A stretch of 64,000 nt of DNA from Rotaria socialis (lineage: Eukaryota > Rotifera > Eurotatoria > Philodinida > Philodinidae), in NCBI GenBank assembly GCA_905331475.1, contig CAJNYU010004404.1:124001-188000 (forward strand), written 5' to 3'. Of this stretch, positions 34,649 to 48,558 are shown piece after piece. Position 1 is the first letter of the stretch. Each line of letters opens with the position of its first letter. The notes beneath the pieces were generated by a model. The model did no database searches and was not told where the DNA came from. It saw only the letters and a program-made list of their open reading frames with translations. The translations under genes were made by a program, and so were the position numbers.

Positions 34649-37216
34649 CTAAAACAAAAGAAATTGAGATGCTACTCCATTTTACTCGAAAAGTCGAATA
34701 ACTAGCGAGTGAGAGAAGTAAAATCAGTCCTAATCATACCGCACCAATTGAAGTTAATAAACAAAGATGGCGTATGTGACCGATTAGACGAGGACCTTAT
34801 CAGTGCGAAATATCAAAGGTGGCTCTCTCAAAAAGTGCCAAAAACGCATCAAATCAGTTAATAAAAATTTGAAAACAGTTCATGCAGAAAATGCAATGTT
34901 TTATTGGTTTTCGATAGCAGAAGGTACTCCAAGGATTTATATGAGACTAGTTTATGATTTCTTTTGCGAATTCAATGACACGGATTAGGATACGCAATTG
35001 AATACGTAAGAAGACCAAGAATTTAAAATCAACTCCGTTTAAAATAATATAAAGTAGTAGGTTTTCTTTCTTGAAGTCTTCAATGAAATGAAATAATCGT
35101 ATGTCAACATCGTTTTTTTTACTTCTTCAGTATCTAAATGAAGAAAAATCGTGTTGTAAAACTTTCATAGATTCATAACGCTGAAAGTTGGTGAGTTAGA
35201 TTTAGTATTTTGCTGTAAAACGTTTTGATAAGAAAATCGACAATAGAAAACTATCTCAAACTAGAAATACCTATACGGAAACAGATATTTGTATGCAAGA
35301 TAGTCTGAAGATGTCTTTCAATGAGGCAAATTCTTCTTGAATAGTAATTTAAAAAAGCTTCATTATTTATGAATCCTATTGAACATTCTCTGCCTTTCTT
35401 ATTTCCGGTATATCAACACGAACTATTTTAATAAATAAATTTCGATTGAATGGTGTGGAAGCTAATTATAGGCTGTAAGTTCATTTTTTCTCCATTGTAG
35501 ATGTAGCGTGTCTTGTAAATCTTTGTGAATTATCTCAATTATAGAAAAAAAAAGATTCTACACACCACTCGAATCGACATTGGTTTCAAAGGCAGGCCAT
35601 CATAAAACCAAAATCTTTATTACTATGAAAATTTGTGCATACTTCAGATAGTGATTATTTTATGTTCGATTAATTGAAATGTATGTTTTTGCATACTGAT
35701 TCAAAAAAAAAAGAAAAGAAAAAGAAAGATGATTTGCATAATTAACCTTGTTCTTTTGTATTATTCGTCTATACAAATGACCGACACTGAAGTGTAGTTG
35801 ACAATGACTTTTTTCCCAATTAATTTTTCAATATTCTACAAGGTTTTTCTCAAAATTTTTTTTACAGCATGTCGAGGTTAAACACATGATTGCTGTATTT
35901 GTCCTCGCTTCTAATTACATTTAAGAAAACAATGCTCACATATATTTAAAAGCAACAGGCTAAGATCATACTCGATTTTTCTTTGATCTTATTGATTTTT
36001 CATTTTGAATTTAATATAGAAAAAAACGAACAAAGCTTCGTCAGCCACATTTTATAACACAGAAAAAAAAGAATTGTTCTATGTAGTATTATCAACGTCT
36101 GCATTCATTCGTCTTCAGACTACAATCTGTCAAGTCAGGTAAGTTCGATGCACATATCCTCGCTTGAGTCTTCCTTTTCATCGATCAACGGTACTAGTCA
36201 ACAATTCCATCGTCTCGATGCAAACAACAAAAGAAAACAATTTCATGTTCAATCGAAATTGAACGTCTCTTGAAACACAACTGATTTACCATTGCAGATT
36301 TGCATAATAAAAACATGCGCTTTGCATATGCACAAAATGAACACATTGAAGTTTTGCAAGTCCAACTACTCTATGTTTCATAATCGAATCGCATGTTATA
36401 TTAAACATAACGCTCATTTATCCTCGTTCTTTTTTCTTCGCCCCATTAATACACTCGACCAAGGATAATGCAAGATTTATACGTATACATATATATATAT
36501 ATATATATTCATTCCTGATAGAGAGAGTAAAAAGGACCTCCGGTATCAGATAGTCTCAAGTATGCATAAATCTTTATCGTATCAGTGAAAATCAATCACA
36601 GCTTGAAACCTAATAAATACATTCCTTTTTTCGTCAAATAGAAATCGTGGTTGCTACTATAACAACATCTATTTAAATGGCGACGAACTATGCATTCGTA
36701 TGCATAGAATCACATTTTCATCCATGTAAATATTATTTTTATACTTACCAAAAGATGTTTTTCTTTTCTCTCTCTTACTCTCACTTTTGCTCTCTTTCAG
36801 AACTCATACAAATAAATCAACATAGGTTATAATGATTTTCCTTTTTGATCTACCATATGTATTAGAGTTCTATCTTCAGTAAACATTTTTTTCCTTCGAA
36901 TGATTCTTGTACGAAGTACATACAATACATCAGCACATATAATTGTCATTCGCTTTCGTTTTTTCTTCTTTTCTTTTACTATGAAAATCAAACAAAACTA
37001 TCAAAGAAACAGAGCAGATCAAGTGTTTGTTACTCTCCGATTTCAACTTTTTCTTCCATCACCTGTTGGTCATTACGAATCATGCATACACGCGATAGTA
37101 GAAGAGAACAATGAACTTTTGTATTCTTTCCTTTTTCTTTTTTTTCTTCGTTTTATTCAAGATATATACGTATGGAATCAATCCATAGGACTTAATAGTT
37201 CAAATTTATCGTCATT
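34649..37216. other. Intergenic, with (TA)n run
   Basis: About 2.5 kb with no supported exon. A (TA)n tract is at about 36485-36508 and pyrimidine-rich DNA at 36770-36800. The right end presumably holds the AKNA-like promoter. Confidence 0.4.
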
Positions 37217-40200
37217 ATGCGATCGTCATTTTCGTTTTTTCGAAAGAATCAAAATAATAGTTCAAGTTCATCATTAGAGAATGATTCAAAAAGCGATGAT
37301 GATGATGACGACGACGAGGACGATAATCATCGTATCAACGTTGAACGTTATAAAGCAAGAACAATTCAAAACGATAATACTAATATGTTAGAATGTCCTT
37401 CAGATTATGACGATAGTTGTAGTCAAAGTGACGATAGCAATAATAATAACGATGATGACGATGACGAAAAAGAAAATGATCTATTTACTTCGTCAACTAA
37501 TACTCAATCGCCATTTTTAACGCGACAAGTAACATTGTATGAAGAGGATTGGCCGCGAAGACATTCTTTGGATGAAAATAATTTTCGAAAGTCGATTTAT
37601 CGAGGTGAAAATTCTTTATTAGAAACAGAACACGATAAAGGATTATTTTTAGATTCCAATCAACATCGTTTGGTAAGTGTTTTTCATGCAGAAAAGACGA
37701 TTAAAGATAGACAACTAAGGATGAGAGAACTGCTTGAAACCTTTTCAAGATGTCCATTAAAAACCTCTAAAAAAAACAAGCTTATTAAATAAATTTCGCA
37801 TCTATGTACAGAAAACACTCGGAATATTTAAAATGCTAGTCATCGTATGGCGCACTTTAAATATCCTATAAATCAGCGTTTGCAGAAAAAAATCTTTACT
37901 TCAGTAGATTTTAAAGTTTTTTTTCTGCCAACATAATCAAGCTAACAAAAAACAATATGATCGTCGCTTTCTTTTAATAGTAGAGCTCCAATAAATTAAT
38001 TCTTCTATTCATACCTTTCCTTTTTTGTTAAAATGCACACCAATGTGTCTATTATTTCTTTTTCTTTCTCGCTCTCTACATAGTTTCCACCCGAACGTAA
38101 CAAATTAGTTGGCAACTTGAATACAAAGCATCAACCACGCAATACTCATAAATCGTTATCAAGTGATTTCAAAGCAAGCACACAACAACTGCACTCTCTG
38201 TCTGAACTAGATAGCATGCAGACAACAACATCATCATCTTCTCGAACTAAAAGTAGTAATTCAATGATATCGCCACTACGCACACCAAGAGCAAATGACG
38301 ATCAGCGGCGACCAATTTCAAAGATTCCTGTTCGAACGAATTCATCATCTCAATCAAGATCACGTAGTCCAGCTGCAACAACAAATAGGTCAGAAAATTT
38401 ATTCATAAAAATAGAATCATTTCATTTCGATTCTTCTCATGTCAGACATGTTCAATCAGCTGCAGCTCCTTCGAAAATACCTGTACCAGTTCCAGCAGCA
38501 ACATCAAGCAAAGGTGCTTTTCGATTTTTTACTGCCAATGATCGTGCATCATCGTCATCATCATCCTCATTACAGATGCCTTCAATCAAAGAAGCTAAAC
38601 AACAGCCACCAAGTCAAACTAATAAAAAAGCTTCTCCATTTACTCCAATCGCTCAACCGAAAACAGTTTCGCTGCCAAAGAAAATCTCGTCGTCAGCTGG
38701 TCATACACCAGCAATAAACCAACGACCTATACAACTGCCAAGTAGTGATGATGATGATTCCGAAACAAATCATCTTCCAGAAGCTGACCTTAAATTAAAA
38801 TTAAAAGAACAAAAACGGCATGGAAAACAAACAGGAGAATTATTAAATAAATTGCATGAAAACTATGAAGAACTATTAGAAAAATATGCTCAAGCAGAAA
38901 ATACTATTGATCAATTACGTTTTCAACCGAAAATGTTAGGCGATAATACACCACCCATAAACTCAGCTGAAGTTAGATATAACAAGATTTCCCAAAGTCA
39001 TGCGCATTACTACTATGACCTATTTATTTTAAGGGTACCGTACACTTTATTCAACAACCTAAAGTTCAAATGGCCGACTTACAATCTAATGGAATTTATC
39101 ATTCAATAAATAGCACACCATTTTCATCGATAAGACAAGTACACTCGATTACATCAGCCACAACCACCACAACAACAAGATCCGTGGAAAAAAGTAAATA
39201 TTTCTGCTTAAAAAAAAACAAACAAACAAACACTGAAACACTACGATTCAATAATATAAAAACGAGGGATTGATGATTTTTTCCCGCTCGAATGCCGCAT
39301 ACCTTTATCAAAATCTATGGAGGTTAAAATGCTGAATACGATAGACTTGAGGTTCTAAAAAAACGTTATATTAATTCAAATGAAATAGGGCAGCAGCCTC
39401 AGGAATTTGAGCAGCCGCCCTACTCTCCCAAGAAAAGCACTAGTTCAATTGAATTTTTTACGATATGTTTTCGAACCTAAAAGTTAACGCATTTCATTTA
39501 CCGGAAAACTGTTTCATAATGAAACCTTGCACTTATAGGATATCCGAATCCCCGCTAATACGACGTCGAGTAGTGGTTTATTGTCTATGCGTTGAATTCA
39601 ATAGACTCCACATGTTTATAGTTATTGCAATAGTCGAGTATGCTATAAATTCACTAAAGAATCCTTCCAACATCGAATCGCCAATACATTTATATTGATT
39701 TCAGTTATTTTCATGTCGAATAGATGAGTTTTAATTCTAGTCTTAACAAACTCAAACGTTTTATCAGTTACACAAGATTAACATATATAATATATATCTA
39801 TTTACTGAAGTTTATCTAGAATTTTTAAATTCTCTCAGACAGATGCATAACGACATCTGACCCTTATCTACTTAGTCGTTATTGATGAAGTAACTTAACA
39901 CGTTCATTTTTTCCTCTTATATAAAGACTAACTTTCTGATGAAAGATGATACAAGTTAATTTCAGTTCAAAATGAGTTATACTAAATGCAACCAATGATA
40001 TCAATTGTCTTTTCATTTTGTTGTCGTAACGTTTAATGAGAATTCGATTATATCACTTCTTCGACATCTATGATTAGCGAACATGAAAAAAAGAGAGTTC
40101 TGATAATAGTCACTATTCCCGCATGCGCTATTAATTAGATTCATTTCATTTCAGATCGTGACAGAATATCTTTAAAATTTTCCAACTAAACATATTTTCT

Positions 40201-43200
40201 TGATCTGAGTCTTACATCTAAAAATTCTGATCAACTGTTACTATCTTACCTTCTTAGCCGCCGAGGAGAGCGCATTGACACTGTCATTCGATGTCACTGA
40301 TAAACCCTTGAACTGAACGTCTATTCAGTGTCGCAACGTTTTCGCTGTTTGTCACGAGAACCTTTTCACATTCAAATAATTTGATAGTAACTTTTACATT
40401 CGAACTATTGAAAAAAAGCTGATTGTCAAATGTCAACGTCCTTGTCTGCTATAACAAGTATCACTTATTCGCGACACCTTCATTATACATTTTCTTTCAT
40501 CGACTTTTACTTATTATAATGACATTCCTGTTTGACTATTTGAGACAGCATTGATAGGATAAAAAAACTGGGTTAATGCAAGCATTTTTTTCACCCCCTG
40601 TTTAAACAAGGGTGAGGATGATGTTCGCCTCTTTATTGCCATTTGCTATTTCGTTGAAGTTCAAGAGCAGGATGCTATCTTTTCTTGATGTAAATAAATC
40701 AAGTGAACAGCTGAAACTAAAGCGGGAGACTGATACAGAGTATTAGAATGCAATTCGTTCGAAACTGACAACAATCTAACACTAATAAACGAGATCACCG
40801 TGATGAAGCCGCTAGAAATTTCTAAGCCCTATGTTTCCTCAGTAAATTATCTTTCTTGTGTTGCTATAATGCGTCAAATCAATGATATTCACTCGAAATC
40901 TCGATGCATCTATAATATTAGAATAGTGCAAAACTTTATCACAGTAGTAGAAATTTCGTTCATTCTTTTTGCAGGGTAACAAAACACTGATCAACCGTAG
41001 ACACTGAAGTACTTTCACGTGTCATATATTATAGTATCTTGATTGAGTACTCTACGTTGAGAATTAATCATCTCAGTAAATGAATACTTACCAGATCCTT
41101 GACTAGTTATCCTGAGAAAAATTCTTGAACAATTCTATATTTAGAAACATTTTCAAATCAAATACTAACAACCCATGAAGCGCTGAAAAACTGCTGCAAC
41201 GTAGTGATAACTAGATATCGTATTTCGAGTTCAAATAGTAATTTATTTGACATAGCGATTTTGTCTTGTTCGGGTTTTAATTTCATTTTTCGATGTAACA
41301 AGATCAGTGTAGTATCATTTTCGTAGATCTTGAAAAAGAAAAATCGAATAAAACGAATTTTGCATATAAAAATATTTTCATACAATCGCTTTTCTTTTCA
41401 CTTTGACGTCAATCAAAAAAATCAATACAGACATCCTTGGCGTTTTCTTTTTCTGTTCCATTAATCCGAAGACAAAAGGAATTATTTCGTTTTCACTTTT
41501 TAAATTCTCACATTTTCTTTAATATCTGCGTAAGGTGTTGCTTTCATTGGTCGTTTTCTTTCGTACGAGTTTCTAATCACAACATATGTCATGAAACCCT
41601 TTGAGAAGTCGACGACGAGAGTTAAAAGAAAAAAATTGATTTCTCATATACATTGCCTCACTACAAAATTTCAAGTGTCAAATCGATTCATTCAAACTTT
41701 TTTCTTCTTCTCTTGTTTCATTTTTACATCAGCACGTATCAACTGAGGAAATAAAAGTGAACATACTTTCTCAACAAACCGCCATTTAACACCAAAGAGA
41801 AGCCATCAGAAATGTATTAAGAATTATTATTATAAACGAAACAGGTATAAAACTATGTTTACCGATTTATTTTACAACCGATTAGAAAAATTAAACATAA
41901 AATAGTTGAATAAAACTGATTATTTGATAGGTATGCGCATGCATTCGTTTGATAATCGTTAAACAACTGATGTATCTTATAGGTAGAAGTCATTTGCTGA
42001 TTTTTCCTCTCGAACGTGAAATTGAATTATAATATCTCTAATGATGAATTAAAGAAGTATTTGTGTACTGAAAGAATGAATAAATTGAAGGTTATGCATT
42101 TTTCATTATTTGCTTGGCTGTTCGACTTTACAGTTATCGCATTAGCAGAAGCCGCGAAAGTAAAGATATACAGCCTCAAGCAAAGAATGAAAAAGCTTAT
42201 GAATTTTTAACAACACTTTTCACTGCCCCGGACCGATTTTGACAGAAGCCGAGTATTATGTAGTAGCTGCTAATGTTCTAGGCGAACGTTAGTTTACATG
42301 ATTCTCTGCTATCACATCATGTCGTCATTAAGTGGTCAGCATCTGAGTAGTGTAGAATGTAAGTGGTACATAGCCACCAGGCATGAACAAAGAGGTCAGC
42401 CTCTTACCTCGTCATTCACAAAAAGAAACGAGAGCGAATACGAAGATCATTGCTGACAACTATCGAGACCCTTATATCACTTCTTGATAAGTTTTGTTAT
42501 TATTCTCTATAGACTCAAAAGTAGTATGAATATCGTATGGAAACACTCTTTCTTCTCAATCTCCCATATATACTTTTATTTATTTTTTCTATACTTTCAT
42601 TTCCTATGCATTTTTGAAACGAAAATTCAAATGAAAAACTAATTTTTCTTAACATCTAGGTACATCGCCATCTGGCACAGTAGAATCGGTATTTTTCGAT
42701 GAATCTCCGCAGCAAAAGATTATTGTGCAAGAATTAACAACACCAGAAACTGTTAGACTTGATTTACTCATTCAAACAAAAACATTAGCTGAAAAGGTAA
42801 ACGAATTGAAGAACAAAAACGAAAATAATAAACAAACATATTTTTTACATTTAATAGATGAAATCGTTTATTACATTAATGGATGCTAACCAATTGAGTT
42901 TAGCTGAACAAAAACAAGTCTATGAAAATATTAAAGAAGATTATGAAAAATTATTAAAAGCATATGATACATCAAAACATAGTAATGATCTTGCTGATAT
43001 TGATTTTGATGCGTAAATATGATGAATATTTCCTTAGAAAATCTGATTTTTGAAGAATTCTTTTTCTTTAGAGATTTAAATAATGAATTAGAAACAATGA
43101 AACAATTACTAAAAGAAATCGTTAAACGAATAACAGATAATTTACTTGGCAAATCAAATAGTGGTTCTGAGAATGGTCATTTAACACGAGAAGGCAGTCA

Positions 43201-46200
43201 ATTGGTAAAGATCGAAGTTTAGGAAAATATCTTTTATTGTTTGCATTGAATTAAATCATAGAGTCAATCATCTCATCGATCTTCTATCTGTAATCATGGT
43301 GATCTTATGGATCAATATCAGAAAATCATGAATGCTGTTAATGCTGATACTGTAGAGCAAAATCCGGCCCTCAAGTCTTTAAATACAGGATTGGAAACAG
43401 GATCAAGACAATTGAGAAAATCGTAAGTGAATTTTGTTTGTCACTAAATTTTACTTCATCAACGTATTTTACTATAGTTATTCTCATGATTCAACTCGAT
43501 CAGATATTGCCAATCGGGATCCACCAACAACAAAAAATAAGCAACCCTATGTTTATGTATCTGGAGTATGTTTCTTTTCACTATTATGCCATTAGAGAAC
43601 ATTTATTACGGCAAAATCGTTTTAAATATGCCTTGTTCACCTTTTGAGTGACGCTTTTTTTCATTGAAACTACTGACACCAAGGTTGATTTGTTTCTAGC
43701 TTCTTGAAAACTTTCACCACATGCTGTCTAATCACGAATATGCTAATTAGCTCATAGCCTGGACCATTTTTATTAAAAGTTAAAATTCTCAACAACATAG
43801 CGTTCAAATCTTCGAAGAGAAAAAACAGATCGTGAATCCTAAAAATCTAAAGGGATTTTAATTCGATATTTTATTGCAAAATAAAATAGGATTTTTGCGA
43901 TCAGTAGAAACATTGAAATGTCAAACTATGGTACCCATAGGAGCGAATAGTTTACTCGCAGCTTTTCTCCGGTTTCAATCACATCGGAAATCAAAGAAGA
44001 AAAGACTGAGATCATAGAGTTCAATTCAACGCTCGATCGAATACGGATTCAATGAAGTTAAATAATCAATCTTTTACATCGATTTCTTTGTCTCGGTCTC
44101 ATATCATCATTAGCGATGGAATTTTAATGTTTTTTCTTTTTCGCTTCATTACTTACAGAACTCTGACGATGACCAACAACAAATTAGTGATTCTACGCCA
44201 GTTCCATTATCGAAAGGCATGGAATCAGCTTCATTCAGCGTCGATCATATTCCGTTTACATCAACTAAACAATACCAACAAGTTGATGAAGAACAAGCTC
44301 ATATACATGGGGTCCCAACAACAACAACAACAATAACAAAGAAAAAGAAATATCCTACTAAACAAACATTTCAAGAATACGACAATCTTGAAAATGTATC
44401 ACAATCAAAACGAAATAATAGAACTCAACAGAAAGTAAAAGAATTCTAATAAACTGAAATAATTGATTTCATAATTAATTCTCATTAGAAACTTACTCAT
44501 ATCTATCAAAATGACAAAGAACTAACCACATCATCTGTTTCAATACCAAGGACAGGCACTCGATGTTCAGCTAGTTCAATGCGAACACGTAATAGCGATT
44601 ACGATAGTGGTATCGGCACAAATAATACTACTAAATTAAGCCGTGATAGGTAAACCTATTATACGCGGGGAGAAAAAAGACTAAAGACAAGGTTATCTTT
44701 TTCTTTTTTTTAGTAAATTGAACACGAGTACAATGGATGAAAGTCATTACCAATCGCTGGATGAAGAACAACGACGCTATTCCGATGAAGAACAAGGTGA
44801 CTATAATCAAGAAAAACAGAAGAGAGAACTCTTTTTTTGTATTTATTTTTATTGTTACAGAATCGATTTCAAATCTTTCATCGTCACGTTCAAGTGGTTC
44901 AGGTGCCGCAAGTCCCGGAAGCCCTTATAGGTAAATTTTGTATCTCTAAAATCGTTATACTTCACACATAAGTATCGACAACAAAAAGAATATTTAACAG
45001 TGTCAATCAACAATAAACGAAAGAAAAGAAGAAAAGAACTTTTCTTTTTTCGTTTTATTCCATTCGTCCTTCAGTTGCATTCTAACCGAATTTGTGATTG
45101 CATTCATACATTTCTTCTATTCTTTTTTTAAAAGCAAATATACAAAAAAATTCGACCGTCCATCATCATCGAAACAGCTTGATGACAATCGTCGACGAAA
45201 ACCTAGTGGCCACTCAGGTAAGACGCCCTCAACTCAGCATTTTCTCTCTCTCATTTATTTTCACATGATTGGATTGTCGAGTAGGGAGCTATTTCGAATA
45301 AGTGCAAATCTAATTCTCAAAAGTATGTTTTTTTTTTCAAAAAAACCTACGACTTGCGGATTTCTTTACAAAATAATTTTTGAGCAAGTGTAAATATGAT
45401 TTTTGCTTCGTTTTGAATTGTTCTATAAACAGTTTCTATCGATTCATGATACAAAATTGGCAAACAGTAACATAATTTTAAAAAAAAGACATTTTTGTCT
45501 CTTCTATCAATTCTGATTTTTCACAAACCGATAAAAAATATTTATATGTTATTTTCAACGACGCAGCTATTCTATTCATCGTATTGAAAACAAAAGTTCG
45601 AGACTTCGTTTTTGAAACAGCGTGATCCGATCAATACGAATCTAGTCTAATAGAGAAAAAATTCAAGCTCTTTTTTTGTCTAACCACATGTAGATGCTTA
45701 TCCATCGGATCTAGAAGCTCATTTAACTGGTTCATTTGATACATATCCACAATCGGCATCATCTAAAAAACGATCGTATTATAATTTATCACCGCAAAGA
45801 TCGACAACACAACGTTCACATTCAAAAGCAACCTCTCATCGAAGTCTATCGAACGATAGTATTGATTTAGACAGTTATAAAACTCGACCGTATCGACCAC
45901 AAACTGCACCGCAAATATCATCAAAATTAGAATCCAATCGTAAAATGAGTAGAAAATATCAAAGTGGATTTATTCAACAAAATTCTCTGTCCTCAAGAAA
46001 TCGTGAAACAATGTATAAAAGTTCATTCTACGTCGATCAAGCACACACACATCGAAATTCACAAGAAAAACTTAATCAAAATGCACGACAATACAATAAA
46101 CAAACACAACCAGCAAATAAACTTTATTTAGATCCTCAAACAGGCGTTATATAGTATGTAAATCATTGATTTTTCAATAAAAGACAACTTAATTATTGTA

Positions 46201-46780
46201 CAAATGTATATATATATATATATATATAGTCGATATGCTGAAGAAAAAACTAAACATTCAACTGTAACATATTATCGACCAGCATCTCAGACAAAATCCA
46301 CTCAAAATTTATATAAATGTGATGAATGTGGCAGTGTTACTTCATATTTTCATCGGTTTGTATTTCAATTAATCTACATAGATTGTCAAAAAAAAGCGCA
46401 TGTGCTATTTCTAGTCATCATATCGATTCAAATTTACGACGAGTTACAAGTGATATCGATGATCCCGGCTACGAAAGTGGAAATAGGTAAATATAATATT
46501 TATTTTGCTTTTATATTATTTCTGATTGTTCAAGAAAACTTAAACGATATCGTAAATTCATCGACGATTTAGCATCTTCCGATAGTGATTCCGAGGATGT
46601 GAGTAGAACAAAAACAAATATTAATTAAATTTTCCGTTGATTGATTTTTAGAAACTAACTTGCACCGATTTGAACGGATTAAATGAAGCTTTTGAACGAG
46701 CGAGAAAAGTACAAGAACGTTCACAAAATCTATCGAAACATATCAGTCGGCAATTGAAACTGGTGTTAAGTACTATTTAA
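37217..46780 (+). CDS. AKNA: AKNA-like, mostly disordered coiled-coil protein
   Basis: Eighteen exons keep frame to 1233 residues: 37217..37672, 38084..38971, 39034..39193, 42660..42796, 42858..43012, 43072..43204, 43262..43422, 43478..43565, 44159..44434, 44489..44649, 44714..44796, 44861..44930, 45135..45217, 45694..46153, 46230..46355, 46415..46486, 46535..46598, 46652..46780. The key motif, ending exon 2, is ELLEKYAQAENTIDQLRFQP followed by GTVHFIQQPK; it matches the AKNA-domain core (YAEAENTIDQLRLG). The rest is acidic (Asp runs near the start), Ser/Arg-rich and low-complexity, with a coiled coil in exons 5-6 (NNELETMKQLLKEIVKRI), YKCDECGSVT in exon 15 and a helical end (ARKVQERSQNLSKHISRQLK). 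AKNA organises microtubules at subdistal centriolar appendages in vertebrates and was first described as an AT-hook factor. The 3466-bp intron 3 is far longer than the others. Orthology rests mainly on one motif. Confidence 0.65.
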
Positions 46781-48558
46781 GAAGTGAAAATCAATCGGCG
46801 AAAGATGTCTATTTTCTCTTTTATATATTTCTTTGCTTCGTTTGTTTTCTTCTTTTGTTCTTACGTATCACTCATCTACGTAATATCATCGTTCTTGGAA
46901 TGACGATAGATAGAAACTAGATCTTATTCTACCTATTTTTTTGGCTCTGAACATTTTTTTTTATTCACTCGAATGGAAGAAAAAAATTATATAATAAATT
47001 AATGATAAAATATTTGAAAAGTATAATCATATGATTTTTCTTTGAGATTATTCAGTGTATTGTCCTACACAGACACATATATCCAATTTCAACCTATATA
47101 TATATATATATATATGTTTAAATGCGTAACGACAGATTAAAGTATTGAATGGTTTCTCAAATAAAAAATTTTACATTTTTGTAAAATAAAACAGGATGTA
47201 ATGAAAGTCTAGATCGATTAATACTTCACATTGTGAGACGATACGAATGGAAGAAGATATTATTAGTTAGACGACTCTGATTGATTCATTTTTCAAATCA
47301 AATATTGATTATGACTAATACAACGATTATAATGACTTGGAAGTACAGTGAAGTTTTTTTTAAACACCGATTTTTATTAACAATGAGGCGATACAGTCTA
47401 ATGTGTTGTCGACTAAACTTATATTTGAGCTCCGACGAGATGAATCGAAAGTATATAAGGATTCGTCGTCACATATTGTCCTTGGTAAGTTATTAATAAT
47501 TTGCCTATATGGTATGAATGGAAAAAATCGGTTCTTCCTGACTTTCTAAACTATTATGGATCTGATCATGGTTGTAAAGTTCAAAAATTCAGTACAATCG
47601 CAATAATTAATGCGTTGATGAAAATCTTGATAATTTAAGTAAATTCCTTTTTTTTTTTATAAACTATTGCGTTTGAGCAGCTGTTTATTTGCTCAGTATT
47701 CAATTTCATATTATAGTTAGCTACTACTTTTGAATATTGTACAATATTATGTAAAAAAAAATATACCATAAGGATACTTGCCATACAATCATAAGTAATC
47801 GTTACGGTTCTTTCTATCGATGACATGAGCAGCTTTAAGCTATTGATTAGTCTTTTATGTCATGGATTATTGGAGCCAGCGGGCTCTTGAAGCATTCATA
47901 ATTATTCAAAGATTAAAAAGTTACTGCCCATAGCTGCTCTCTACTTAAAACACTTTACCCGGTCAATTGGCCATAGCTCATATATTCCTGACCATGCTAA
48001 CGGCAGTGTTTTGTATATTAATGAAGATGTGTCAATGTGCTTATTCTATTGATGTAGACTTTCTATATCAAACTTTCTGATTAATCTCTGGTTATCAGTA
48101 ACACAATTAAAAGATTTCACATAATTTTCATTTTCAACATCTAGATTTATTCTTCATTTTGTTAACATAAATATTTACATCAATCTATAATGAGCGTGCT
48201 TACAGTGCTCTACTAATATTATTCTGTTCTAGCTGAATCTAAGCATGATTTTATTATTAAAATTCGTCAGACAGCACATTTACGTAGAAACAAGAAGCAC
48301 TATAAAATCAAAATATTTCATATATTTGTGTGTTGATCATGTTTCTACGTACGAAATCATTTTTTGCATATATATAGATAGGAGCGTCTTCGTTTATCGA
48401 ATGCGTTCTGCCCTCTACCGTATATATGAATTTGAACCAATAATGACTATCTTTGACGCGGTCTTTGTTCAATTTAAATTTCAACATGTTCGTTACAGTT
48501 TCCAGTTAGTTCAACCTATATTCATCTTGTAGTAAGTTACATTCGAAAAGATTTCAAA
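46781..48558. other. Intergenic, nothing recognised
   Basis: AT-rich, with a (TA)n run near 47095. Open frames at 47281-47496 and 48245-48532 lack motifs and coding-like composition. Confidence 0.4.
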
